NCBI RefSeq assembly: GCF_003075375.1 | Contig: NZ_QDFT01000028.1 | Span: forward strand, 1-42,635 | Reading direction: 5' to 3' | DNA length: 42,635 bases | Source: Microbacterium testaceum | Lineage (GTDB): Bacteria; Actinomycetota; Actinomycetes; Actinomycetales; Microbacteriaceae | Shown: one piece after another, positions 6,688-14,675 of the stretch | Layout of the letters: each line of letters starts with the position of its first letter | Position numbering within the stretch: position 1 is the stretch's first letter | Position numbers and translations under genes: made by a program | The notes under the pieces: model-generated | The model's database searches: none | What the model saw: the letters and a program-made list of their open reading frames with translations, nothing else | What the model was told of the DNA's origin: nothing

Positions 6688-7764
6688 TCAGTCCTGAAGG
6701 AACGGGTAATCCGTATACCCGCGCTCATCCGGCCCGTAGACCGAGGCCTGGTCGACCTCGTTCTCGTCGGCGCCCTGCTCCCAACGGGTCACCAGGTCGG
6801 GGTTGGCGATGGCGGGGCGACCGACGGCCACAAGATCGGCGATGTCGTTCTCGACGGCCGAGACGGCCTCGTCGCGCGTGGTCATGCTCGAGAAGCCCGA
6901 GTTGACGATGAACGTGCCGCCGAAGGCGCGGCGCAGGTCCTGAATCAGGTCGCTCGCGGGGTCGGCGTGCAGCACGCTCAGGTACGCCAGGCCCAGGGGC
7001 GCGAGGCCGGCGATGAGGGCCTCGTAGGTGGCGCGGGTCTCGGCGTCGTCCTTCTCCCAGACGTCCTGGATGTTGTGCGCGGGAGAGATGCGGATGCCGA
7101 CACGGTCGGCGCCCACCTCGGCCACGACGGCGCGGGCGACCTCGATGACGAAGCGCGCGCGGGCCTCGGGCGAACCACCGTAGCCGTCGGTGCGCTGGTT
7201 CGACGCGGGCGAGAGGAACTCGTGCAGCAGGTACCCGTTGGCGCTGTGCAGCTCGACGCCGTCGATGCCGGCATCCACTGCCCGTCGAGCGGCCTTGACG
7301 AACTCGTCGCGGACCGTGGCCAGCTCGTCGGTCTCGAGGGCGTGGGGCACGGGGAACGCGACCTTCGAGCCGTCGGCGAGGCGCGTGTCACCCTCGATCG
7401 CGATCGCCGAGGGGGCGACGATGCGGTCGGTTCCGGTGATGTCGGTGTGCGTGACGCGTCCGCCGTTCATGAGCTGCATGAAGACGACGCCGCCCTCGGC
7501 GTGCACCGCGTCGGCGACCTTCGCCCACCCGGCGGCCTGCGCGTCGGTGACGATGCCCGGCTGACCCGGGTACGCCTTCGACTCAGCGCTGGGGAACACA
7601 CCCTCGGTGACGAGCAGTCCGATACCCGCGCGCTGCTCGTAGTACTTCGCGACGATGGGGCCGGGGACGCCGTCCTCGCTCGCGCGCAGACGGGTCATCG
7701 GAGCGAGCGAGACGCGGTTGCGCACGCCGATGCTTCCGACGGTGGTGGGGGTGAAGAGGCTCAC
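6688..7764 (-). CDS. Old Yellow Enzyme family alkene reductase
   Basis: This is a 358-residue FMN-dependent ene-reductase of the NemA type. It reduces activated C=C bonds of enals, enones, nitro-olefins or N-ethylmaleimide with NAD(P)H. The start is GTG 7764, giving the typical MSLFTPTTVGSI N-terminus, with AAAGGA upstream; an ATG further upstream lacks a ribosome site. Visible features in order: NRVSLAPMTRLRA (FMN-binding loop), the VTEGVFPS strand, GGRVTHT, the substrate-binding pair in LHSANGYLLHEFLSP, YGGSPEARARF, and the FMN phosphate region IVNSGFSSM followed by DLVAVGRPAIANPD. The length matches the family. A small membrane-protein gene is encoded upstream on the same strand, 110 bases away, and a strong terminator follows. 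Confidence 0.93.
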   Translation of the reverse strand: MSLFTPTTVGSIGVRNRVSLAPMTRLRASEDGVPGPIVAKYYEQRAGIGLLVTEGVFPSAESKAYPGQPGIVTDAQAAGWAKVADAVHAEGGVVFMQLMNGGRVTHTDITGTDRIVAPSAIAIEGDTRLADGSKVAFPVPHALETDELATVRDEFVKAARRAVDAGIDGVELHSANGYLLHEFLSPASNQRTDGYGGSPEARARFVIEVARAVVAEVGADRVGIRISPAHNIQDVWEKDDAETRATYEALIAGLAPLGLAYLSVLHADPASDLIQDLRRAFGGTFIVNSGFSSMTTRDEAVSAVENDIADLVAVGRPAIANPDLVTRWEQGADENEVDQASVYGPDERGYTDYPFLQD

Positions 7765-7874
7765 GGGTGTCCTTTCGTGGGGGAACAAGGGCCACGTCAC
7801 CCAACAGGGGGCGACGGCTGCCTATTCCACCGGGACGACCTGCGACGGCGAGACGGCTTGACGGGGCGTGCACC

Positions 7875-8090
7875 TCACCGGCGGGCGCGGCGGGCGAGAG
7901 CGGTCGAGAAGATGACCGTCGTCGCGATGCCCGTGACAACCACGACCCCGGCGAGCGTCGTCAGCCAGGCCGGCGCCGAGCCGAGTGGTTGCCAGCCGGC
8001 CACCCCGACGATGATCAGAGCGACGCCGACGAGGCAGAGAGCCGCGCCGGTGACGCTTCCGGCGCGCAGCGCGTTGCGGGACAGCTGCAT
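7875..8090 (-). CDS. small two-helix membrane protein
   Basis: This is a 71-residue protein starting at ATG 8090, with GGAGG eight bases upstream. It has two hydrophobic helices, ~11-32 (VTGAALCLVGVALIIVGVAG) and ~41-64 (AWLTTLAGVVVVTGIATTVI), followed by an arginine-rich cytoplasmic tail. No family is named. It is encoded upstream of and in the same direction as the ene-reductase gene, and may share a transcript with it, though a 110-base gap separates them. Confidence 0.75.
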   Translation of the reverse strand: MQLSRNALRAGSVTGAALCLVGVALIIVGVAGWQPLGSAPAWLTTLAGVVVVTGIATTVIFSTALARRARR

Positions 8091-8342
8091 GATCGTCCTC
8101 CAGACGGTATCGAGTGGGGGCCGACCGCTGTACTTCGTGCAGAGGTTCCTCCGCGTCTTCAACGCTCGTCCGTCGCGCGCGCGAAGTCCATCCTCTTCAG
8201 CAGGCTCGTCAGGACTTCCGATGCTCCTCGCGGCGACCATCGTGCCAGAGCCCGCGGGCCGCGAAGAGGGGCTCGCGGACGAGCGGCCCGGACGCCAGGC
8301 TGGGATGACGCGGATGCCACGACTCGACCGGAGGAACGCGCG

Positions 8343-8984
8343 ATGACCGAGAACCCCCTCGCCCACCGGCTCGACTACACGCTCGACGAGCTCGACGACG
8401 CTGCGCTCGCGGCATCCCCCCTCGCGCTCTTCCAGCGGTGGCTCGCGGATGCGGCGGACCTTCCCGAGCCGAATGCCATGGTCGTCTCGACGGTGGATGC
8501 CGAGGCCCGCCCGACCTCGCGCACCGTGCTGCTGCGTGGGATCGACGACGACGGCGCACTGTGGTTCTTCACCAACCGGGACTCGCGCAAGGGGCGGGCG
8601 CTGGCGGGGAACCCCTCGGTCTCGATCCTGTTCCCCTGGTACGCGCTGCAGCGGCAGATCATCGTGCTCGGGACCGCCACGCCTCTGCCCGCCGAACGCG
8701 ACGACGCGTACTTCGCATCGCGGCCGCGCGGATCCCAGCTGTCGGCCTGGGCGAGCCACCAGTCGGAGCCCGTGGCATCCCGTGCCGCACTTGAGCAGCA
8801 GATGGCCGAGGTGGCCGCCCGCTTCGGTGATGACCAGCCCGTGCCGCGTCCGCCGCACTGGGGCGGGTATCGGGTCGAGCCGCGCGAGATCGAGTTCTGG
8901 CAGGGGCGCCCGTCGCGGCTGCACGACCGGATCGTGTTCGTGCGGGACGGCGACGGGTGGGTGGGGATGCGGCGGCAGCCGTGA
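8343..8984 (+). CDS. pdxH: pyridoxamine 5'-phosphate oxidase
   Basis: This 213-residue enzyme oxidises pyridoxine or pyridoxamine 5'-phosphate to pyridoxal 5'-phosphate with FMN and oxygen. ATG 8343 follows CGGAGGA. Diagnostic parts are PNAMVVSTVDAEARPTSRTVLLRG (~38-61), FFTNRDSRKGRALAGNP (~70-86), the FMN region LQRQIIVLGTA, RPRGSQLSAWAS, and the PNP_phzG_C tail WGGYRVEPREIEFWQG with RLHDR near the end. The length is normal. It is followed after 113 bases by an unrelated GTPase gene. Its product would supply the cofactor of the aminotransferase at 39329 but is not linked to it by operon. Confidence 0.95.
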   Translation: MTENPLAHRLDYTLDELDDAALAASPLALFQRWLADAADLPEPNAMVVSTVDAEARPTSRTVLLRGIDDDGALWFFTNRDSRKGRALAGNPSVSILFPWYALQRQIIVLGTATPLPAERDDAYFASRPRGSQLSAWASHQSEPVASRAALEQQMAEVAARFGDDQPVPRPPHWGGYRVEPREIEFWQGRPSRLHDRIVFVRDGDGWVGMRRQP

Positions 8985-9043
8985 CGCGTACGGGCGATCG
9001 CGCAAGGGGCGCCGCCAGAAACCGTGTGAGACGCCCCGCCCCG

Positions 9044-9049
9044 TAGATT
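9044..9049 (+). promoter_or_regulatory. possible -10 element of the GTPase gene
   Basis: TAGATT at 9044-9049 matches the actinobacterial -10 pattern (TAnnnT) and would place the start of transcription about 42 bases before the GTPase ATG. No convincing -35 is visible at 17-18 bases. Confidence 0.3.
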
Positions 9050-9097
9050 CGAGACATCACGGCATCCTGAGGCCGACGTGCGGGGGTAGGCGGAACC

Positions 9098-10255
9098 ATG
9101 GCGAAGAAGAACGCGGACGCGCGTCAGTTCGACGACAAGGCGTTCGTCGAGGCGTCGTCCGAGGCGAAGTCGCGGTACGGGCGGTTCAACCTCGCGATCG
9201 TGGGCTCGTCGGGCGTCGGCAAATCGTCGCTCGTGAACGCGGTCTTCGGTCGAGACTGGGCGAAGGTCGGCCGCGGGCTCCCGGTCACGCGGGGCGTGCA
9301 CTTCTACAGCGACGACTCGCTCGGCATCTGGGACGTCGAGGGGTTCGAGATCGGCTCGCCCGTCCCTCCCGACCAGCAGCTGCGGAATCACCTGGATGCC
9401 ATCGCCGCCCACCCCGGCGACCACCAGATCTCGGTCGTCTGGTACTGCGTGCGAGCCGCCGACGATCGCCTGACGCCGGCCGACATCGCCATGATCCGCG
9501 AGCTCGATGCGCGGGGGCTGCCGGTGATCCTCGTGCTGACGAAGGTCGACTGGATCAAGAACCCGATCACCGGGCACCAGGGCGTCGCGAAAGACCTCGA
9601 GGCGTTCGTCGAGTGGCTGAATGACCCGATCGACCCGAACACCGGCGAGCGGTTGCGCATCCCGTACCGGCAGGTCATCCTCACCTCCACCCGCGACAAG
9701 AACGGGAAGGGCAAGGGGCACGGCCTCGGTGACCTTGTCACGCAGACCCTCGAACTCGCCCCCGAGCGCGACAAGGACGCCTTTCGCATCGCACAGCGAC
9801 TCAACCTCCCGTGGAAGAGGGAGATGGCGCGGCCGATCATCGCCGCAGCGTCCGCGGCGGCAGCGGGCGCGGCATCCGTTCCGCTTCCTGTGTCGGATGC
9901 TGTCACGCTGGCGCCGATCCAGCTGACGATGATGGGGCGTATCGCCGCGATCTACGACCTCGAGGTCAAGACGATGCTCTCGGCGGGCGCTCTCGCGCAG
10001 TTCGGCGTGCAGGTCGCGGGCCGTGCGTTGGCGACCAGCTTTCTCAAGCTCATCCCGGGCGCCGGCGTCGTCGTGAACGCCGCGGTGGCGGCGGCGCTGA
10101 CCGCGGCGACCGGCGAGAGCTGGCTCAAGATCTGCGAACTGCTGCACACCGGCAAGATCGACGTGCGCAAACTCGACCAGGAGTGGGCCAAGTATGCGCC
10201 GAGCTTCATGGACGTCGCGAAGAAGCTCGTCGAGCGGCGGGTTCGCCGGGGCTGA
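9098..10255 (+). CDS. P-loop GTPase with membrane-type (DUF697-like) C-terminus
   Basis: This is a 385-residue protein starting at ATG 9098, with TAGGCGGA upstream. The GTPase motifs of the Era/IRG type are intact: G1 GSSGVGKS (36-43), a G2 threonine at ~64 (PVTRG), G3 DVEG (79-82) and G4 TKVD (148-151). The C-terminal ~150 residues are alanine-rich and helical, with two hydrophobic stretches (ARPIIAAASAAAAGAASVPL and FLKLIPGAGVVVNAAVAAAL) around a PVSDAVTLAPIQLTMM segment typical of DUF697/YcjF-like domains. Such proteins associate with membranes and are linked in other bacteria to stress, membrane remodelling or interbacterial competition. The role of this stand-alone gene is not known. Confidence 0.85.
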   Translation: MAKKNADARQFDDKAFVEASSEAKSRYGRFNLAIVGSSGVGKSSLVNAVFGRDWAKVGRGLPVTRGVHFYSDDSLGIWDVEGFEIGSPVPPDQQLRNHLDAIAAHPGDHQISVVWYCVRAADDRLTPADIAMIRELDARGLPVILVLTKVDWIKNPITGHQGVAKDLEAFVEWLNDPIDPNTGERLRIPYRQVILTSTRDKNGKGKGHGLGDLVTQTLELAPERDKDAFRIAQRLNLPWKREMARPIIAAASAAAAGAASVPLPVSDAVTLAPIQLTMMGRIAAIYDLEVKTMLSAGALAQFGVQVAGRALATSFLKLIPGAGVVVNAAVAAALTAATGESWLKICELLHTGKIDVRKLDQEWAKYAPSFMDVAKKLVERRVRRG

Positions 10256-10288
10256 CGGAGACCATCGCCGCCCGGCCGCGCGAGGGGA

Positions 10289-12049
10289 CTACCCGTGCGT
10301 GTCGGTCACCGCAGACGCGGGATCGGTCAGGATCACGGGGACCGACCACGACCGCGTCACCTCGGATCGACCCGCTGCCGCGAAGGCCAGCATCGCCGCA
10401 CCGATCCGGCCCGCGTGCGTGCCCAACGCAGCGGTCTCGAGACGCGGGGCCTCGCGCCACGTCAGACCCGCCGACACGCGCTCGCGCAACGGTCCGAGCA
10501 ACGCCTCGCCCGCCTGCGCGACACCCCCGCCCAGCACGATCACCTCGGGATCCACGAGCAGCGTCAGCGTCGTCAGACCCGCAGCCAGGGCGTCGAGTCC
10601 CTCGGACCACACGCGGGCCGCGATCGGGTCGCCGCCGACCCGGGCGATGACGCCCGCGGCATCAGGACTCTCTCCGCGCACCCCGTCGGTCGCCGCGGCG
10701 TACCGCCGCGCCAGACCCGCACCCGAGAAGTACACCTCGAGGCAGCCGCGCTGACCGCACGCGCACAATTCACCGCCCGGGACGACCGGGATGTGACCCA
10801 GCTCGCCCGCGCCCGCGATAGCGCCCTCGAGCGTCCGCCCGTCGGACGAGATCGCCGCAGCGACACCCGTGCCGATCGCGGCGAACACCACGTTGCGCGA
10901 ACCCGCGGCGGCACCATACGCGAGCTCGGCCGCCCCTGCCGCGCGCACGTCGTGGGCGACCGCGACCGGCAGGCCAATCGCCTCCGAAAGGAGCTGCGCG
11001 AGCGGAAGATCCGTCCACCCGAGCGTCGAGGCGTAGCGAACGGTGCCGGTGGCACTGTCGATCAGGCCGGGACTGACCACGCCCGCCCCCACCACCGAGC
11101 GACCCGACTCCCGCGCCCCCGCGATGAGGTCGGTCAGCAGACCGGCGATACGCGTGACCGTCTCGGCTCCCGACCCGCCCGTCGCGACCCGCGCACTGCG
11201 CAGCACATGACCGTCGGTGTCGACGAGTGCGCCCTTGGCCGAGGTGCCGCCGATGTCGACGGCGACCACGGCCGGCCGCGACGCGCGCGGACTCTCGGCC
11301 ACGGCCAGGACCGTCTCGCGAACCAGTGACTCATCGGTCTCGAGATGGCCTCGACCCGATGCGACCTGCGCGCGCAGGTGCACCTCGCGCGCGCCCGTCC
11401 GCGCGACCAGCGCCGAGACATTGTGCGCCCGGACCGACCCGCCGACCAGGACCGCCGGCATCCGTCGTCCACTCGACCGCGCGACGAGGGCGGTGAGCAC
11501 CTCGGCTCCCTCGTGGGCGGTGGCCGCCCCACCCGAGGTCAGCACCCGAACGACGCCGTGATGCGCGAGCGTCTCGTACGCCGCGAACAGGTCGGCGGCG
11601 TCATCGAACGCCTTGTGGAACGTCACCGGCACCGTGCCGGCGGCGGCGCGGATCGCCTCGAGCGCCGACTCGTCGACACGGCCGTCGGCGGTGAGAGCGC
11701 CGAAGACGATCCCCACCGGCACGCGACTGGATTGCGCCAGCGCGGCGATCGCGCGGGCATCGGCGCTCATGACGCGCACCTCGTCGTCGGAATAGACGAA
11801 GTCGCCGCCGCGCGCGCGGACCATGACCTGTACGCCCACGCGCTCGACCGCGGCCAGGACCGACTCGATCATCCCGACGCTGGGCGTCGTGCCGCCCTCG
11901 ACGAGGTCGGCGCAGAGCTCGACGCGATCGGCCCCCGCGCGCTCGGCGGCGAGCACGCCCGCGAGGTCATCGACGCAGATCTCGACGAGCGCATGCGTCG
12001 TCGCGGGAGAGGTCACGGAGAGGGATGCCGGGTCTGCGGCGGTCGTCAC
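10289..12049 (-). CDS. CutC-ROK sugar kinase fusion protein
   Basis: This is a 586-residue two-domain protein. The GTG start at 12049 overlaps the asparaginase stop as GTGA, so translation is coupled. Residues ~20-240 are a CutC TIM barrel with its hallmarks: AGADRVELCADLVEGGTTPS, VMVRARGGDFVYSDDEV, VPVTFHKAFD and VRVLTSGG. Residues ~261-565 are a ROK kinase. It has the phosphate loop VAVDIGGTSAKG (DIGGT ~265), an aspartate at ~367 (AVAHDVRAAG) in the place of the usual NDxN catalytic motif, and the zinc motif GHIPVVPGGELCACGQRGC (His ~419, Cys ~429, 431, 436). The kinase therefore looks active. CutC proteins are usually called copper-homeostasis proteins, but their biochemistry is unsettled. 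The fusion and the operon suggest a sugar-processing step. It is the last gene of the transporter-asparaginase operon. Confidence 0.92.
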   Translation of the reverse strand: MTTAADPASLSVTSPATTHALVEICVDDLAGVLAAERAGADRVELCADLVEGGTTPSVGMIESVLAAVERVGVQVMVRARGGDFVYSDDEVRVMSADARAIAALAQSSRVPVGIVFGALTADGRVDESALEAIRAAAGTVPVTFHKAFDDAADLFAAYETLAHHGVVRVLTSGGAATAHEGAEVLTALVARSSGRRMPAVLVGGSVRAHNVSALVARTGAREVHLRAQVASGRGHLETDESLVRETVLAVAESPRASRPAVVAVDIGGTSAKGALVDTDGHVLRSARVATGGSGAETVTRIAGLLTDLIAGARESGRSVVGAGVVSPGLIDSATGTVRYASTLGWTDLPLAQLLSEAIGLPVAVAHDVRAAGAAELAYGAAAGSRNVVFAAIGTGVAAAISSDGRTLEGAIAGAGELGHIPVVPGGELCACGQRGCLEVYFSGAGLARRYAAATDGVRGESPDAAGVIARVGGDPIAARVWSEGLDALAAGLTTLTLLVDPEVIVLGGGVAQAGEALLGPLRERVSAGLTWREAPRLETAALGTHAGRIGAAMLAFAAAGRSEVTRSWSVPVILTDPASAVTDTHG

Positions 12050-13053
12050 GGTGCGGCGCTCGCTGCCGAGGCGTCGACCCATGCGCGCACGTCGCGGCCG
12101 ACCTCGATCGAGCCGACGGGCACACCGCCGCCCAAGATCGGCAGGTCGACGAGGTCGCCGGCCGCGGAGACGTCCGCCCCGAGGGCCTCGAGAACGCGAA
12201 GGGCGACGAGCGTGGTCGCACGGGGGTTGCCGTCGAGGATCTTCATCGACACCGCGGCGCCGTCCGCCGTGGCCATGCCGATCACGCCCTCGGCGCCGCC
12301 CTTCGACAGCAAACCCGGCACCCGCAGCATCGCGTCGGTGTTTGCGTGGTGATCCCCGCCGACGAAACGGGGGAAGGAGCGCATGGCATCCGCCACCCTC
12401 CGCTCCGGCGTCCCGGGGTCCGCCGTCACGAGGGCGCGGAAGATCCGGGCGATGCCGAGGGGAGAAACGCTGAACAGGGGAGCACCGCAGCCGTCGACGG
12501 CGTCGTACGCCACTTCATCGCCCGACAGGCGCTCGAGAGTCGATCGCACGAGTCGCTGCAGGGGGTGCGCGGGGTCGAGATAGGATGCGGTGTCCCACCC
12601 GTTGACCGCACAGGCCAGCAGCATCGCCGCGTGCTTGCCCGAACAGTTCATGCGCACGCGGGTCCGATGCTCGCCGTCGCGGATCAGGCGTTCGCGCGTG
12701 GGCTCGTCCTCGGGCCAGTCGACCGGACACGCGAGAGCACCCTCGTCGAGACCCGCGCGTGCCAGCAGGTCGCGTACGACGTCGACGTGGACGTCCTCAC
12801 CGGTATGACTGCCCGCCGCGATGGCGAGGTCGGCTCCGTCGAGGTCGGCACCTGCGAGAAGGCACGCAAGGGCCTGCACCGGCTTGACCGTCGAGCGGGG
12901 CAGGATCTGCTGACCGCTGCCCGACTGCCACGCGACGGAGCCGTCGGCGGCCAGAGCGGCGATCGACCCGAGGTGGCGACTCTCGACGACACCCGAGCGG
13001 ATGACGACGGCGAGGTCGGCCAACGGCGACGGGACAGGGGGAATGGACGTCAT
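12046..13053 (-). CDS. asparaginase, Rhizobium etli (ReAV/PF06089) type
   Basis: This is a 335-residue enzyme of the asparaginase class represented by Rhizobium etli AnsA/ReAV, unrelated to the E. coli types. It hydrolyses L-asparagine to aspartate and ammonia in the cytoplasm; no signal peptide is visible. The paired SxxK motifs of this class are present: RSTVKPVQ (Ser54, Lys57) and NCSGKHAAM (Cys137, Lys140). SH at 82-83 and DGCGAP (Asp187, Cys189) supply the metal-site cysteines and catalytic network described for ReAV. ATG 13053 is preceded by AAAGAG. It lies 36 bases downstream of an ABC permease gene and overlaps the CutC-ROK gene by GTGA. The substrate could be free asparagine or an N4-substituted derivative, which cannot be decided from sequence. 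Confidence 0.93.
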   Translation of the reverse strand: MTSIPPVPSPLADLAVVIRSGVVESRHLGSIAALAADGSVAWQSGSGQQILPRSTVKPVQALACLLAGADLDGADLAIAAGSHTGEDVHVDVVRDLLARAGLDEGALACPVDWPEDEPTRERLIRDGEHRTRVRMNCSGKHAAMLLACAVNGWDTASYLDPAHPLQRLVRSTLERLSGDEVAYDAVDGCGAPLFSVSPLGIARIFRALVTADPGTPERRVADAMRSFPRFVGGDHHANTDAMLRVPGLLSKGGAEGVIGMATADGAAVSMKILDGNPRATTLVALRVLEALGADVSAAGDLVDLPILGGGVPVGSIEVGRDVRAWVDASAASAAP

Positions 13054-13089
13054 GGGTGACTCTTTCGATGCCGGGGCGAGCGGGCGGGT

Positions 13090-13956
13090 TCAGCGGTCGA
13101 CGGGGGCGTTCGGCGTCGGCAGGCCCGCGGGGGCCACCGCGGCGGACGCCGCGAGACTGCGGCGACCGGGGCGCTTCTGCAAGCGGGCGGCCAGCCCCGA
13201 CAGGCTGCCGTTGAGAGCGAGGAAGATCACGGTCACGACGACGAAGGTCTGAATGAGCAGGCCGTTGAAGCTCGACAGAACCTGTCCGCGGTACAGCAGC
13301 TCGGTGAACGCGACGATGTAGCCCAGCGAGGTGTCCTTGAGCAGGCTGACCAGCTGCACCACGAGCGAGGGGGCGACGAAGCGCAGCGCCTGCGGCAGGA
13401 CCACCTTGCGGTCGACCTGCCAGCGGGTCATCCCCAGGCTCAGGCCCGCCTCGGTCTGCCCGCGGGGCAGGGCGAGCACACCCGCGCGGATGATCTCGGC
13501 GAAAGCCGCGGCGTTGGCGATCGTCAGGGGGATGACGAGCTTCCAGAGCACCGGGAAATTCAGGCCGAGCTGGGGAAGGCCGAACAGCATCAGGTAGATC
13601 AGCAGCAGCACGGGAACCGTGCGGGCGATCTCGATGTACGCGGTGCAGATCCCGCTGATCCACCGGACCCGGCTCAGTCGTCCAAGAGCGAGGATGAGGC
13701 CGAGAACGAAACCGAAGACGGCGGTGAGAGCAGCGGCCTGCAGGGTGCCGAGCAGCCCGACGCCGAGGTACTCCCAGATCGCGATGTCGAGGAAGGGCAG
13801 CCACCGGTCGCTGTCGAGCTGACCCTTCGACGCGAACTGCACGAGGGCGAGGGTGATCAGGCCCAGGATGACGAGGGCGCTGACGAACGACCAGATGAGG
13901 ATCCGGCGACGGGTGCGGGGACCGGGCTCGTCGTAGAGCGAAAAGGGGGAGGTCAT
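13090..13956 (-). CDS. polar amino acid ABC transporter permease (GluD-like)
   Basis: This is a 288-residue inner-membrane permease of the HisM/GluD class. After a short cytoplasmic N-terminus and a first helix (ILIWSFVSALVILGLITLAL), the MetI-type domain spans ~65-260. It contains the EAA loop that contacts the ATPase, recognisable as EAGLSLGMTRWQVDRKVVLP, and IARTVPVLLLIYLMLFG typical of amino-acid permeases. ATG 13956 overlaps the stop of the preceding permease gene (ATGA), so the two are translationally coupled. The long N-terminal extension and proline-rich tail match the second permease (GluD) of actinobacterial glutamate systems. Confidence 0.92.
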   Translation of the reverse strand: MTSPFSLYDEPGPRTRRRILIWSFVSALVILGLITLALVQFASKGQLDSDRWLPFLDIAIWEYLGVGLLGTLQAAALTAVFGFVLGLILALGRLSRVRWISGICTAYIEIARTVPVLLLIYLMLFGLPQLGLNFPVLWKLVIPLTIANAAAFAEIIRAGVLALPRGQTEAGLSLGMTRWQVDRKVVLPQALRFVAPSLVVQLVSLLKDTSLGYIVAFTELLYRGQVLSSFNGLLIQTFVVVTVIFLALNGSLSGLAARLQKRPGRRSLAASAAVAPAGLPTPNAPVDR

Positions 13957-14597
13957 CGGCGGATCCTCAACTTCTTCTCGAGACGACCGGCCGTGAGGCC
14001 GATCGCCAGCGCGAGCACCATGTAGACGAGCCCCGCCGCGGTGAAGATCAGGATGGGCTGAGCCTCGACCAGATTGAGCTTGTTGGCCGCGCTCGTCAGC
14101 TCGACGACGCCCACCGCGGCGGCCAGGGCGGTGTTCATCGTCAGAGCGATCATGACGTTGCCGATCGGCTGGACCGCGGCCCGCAGCGACTGGGGGATGA
14201 CGAGCACGCGCAGGGTCTGACCGAGCGAGAAGCCCAGCGCGCGGCTGGCCTCGATCTCGCCCCGGCTCACCGTATTGACGCCGCTGCGCACGGCCTCGGC
14301 CACGTACGCGGCTTCGTACAGGGTGAGCACGATGATCGCCGTCGGCGTCAGGGGCAGCAGGAATCCGGCATCCGGCAGGGCGAACACCGCCAGCACGAGG
14401 AGCACCAGAAGCGGGACGTTGACGAAGAACTGCACGTACGCGAAGGCCGCCCAGCGCAACACCGGCACCGGGCTGATGCGCGCGGCGGTGACGAGCGTGC
14501 CCAGCAGGATCGAGCCGACGCCGGCCGAGACGGCCAGCAGGATCGTCGTGCCGAGCGCTTGCGCGATCGGCCCGGCGCTCGAGACGAAGAAGTCCAT
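13953..14597 (-). CDS. polar amino acid ABC transporter permease (GluC-like)
   Basis: This is a 214-residue permease starting at ATG 14597. It is the shorter partner of a heterodimeric amino-acid importer. Hydrophobic helices occur at ~10-35, ~55-75, ~85-110 and ~180-205, and the EAA loop reads EASRALGFSLGQTLRVLVIP. The order ATPase, binding protein, short permease, long permease equals that of the gluABCD operon of Corynebacterium, which supports a glutamate/aspartate/asparagine/glutamine substrate class. A strong hairpin (14630-14665) separates it from the binding-protein gene and probably lowers its expression relative to that gene. Confidence 0.92.
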   Translation of the reverse strand: MDFFVSSAGPIAQALGTTILLAVSAGVGSILLGTLVTAARISPVPVLRWAAFAYVQFFVNVPLLVLLVLAVFALPDAGFLLPLTPTAIIVLTLYEAAYVAEAVRSGVNTVSRGEIEASRALGFSLGQTLRVLVIPQSLRAAVQPIGNVMIALTMNTALAAAVGVVELTSAANKLNLVEAQPILIFTAAGLVYMVLALAIGLTAGRLEKKLRIRR

Positions 14598-14629
14598 GGG
14601 GTCCTCAGGGGAGCGGAAGGGGAACGGAA

Positions 14630-14665
14630 GGCCGGCGCCCGCGATGTGCGGGACGGGCGCCGGCC
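14630..14665 (-). terminator. intercistronic hairpin after the binding-protein gene
   Basis: A perfect 11-bp stem, GGCCGGCGCCC and GGGCGCCGGCC with a 14-base loop, lies 11 bases beyond the stop of the substrate-binding protein and before the permease genes. Hairpins here commonly act as leaky terminators or mRNA stabilisers, giving an excess of binding protein over permease. Confidence 0.75.
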
Positions 14666-14675
14666 GGTCGGGGGC

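Noticed and set aside
6619..8346. Long plus-strand open frame opposite the ene-reductase gene
   Set aside because: It is a shadow of the real minus-strand gene: composition is Gly/Arg/Val/Asp-rich without domain features, and the opposite strand encodes a clear Old Yellow Enzyme.
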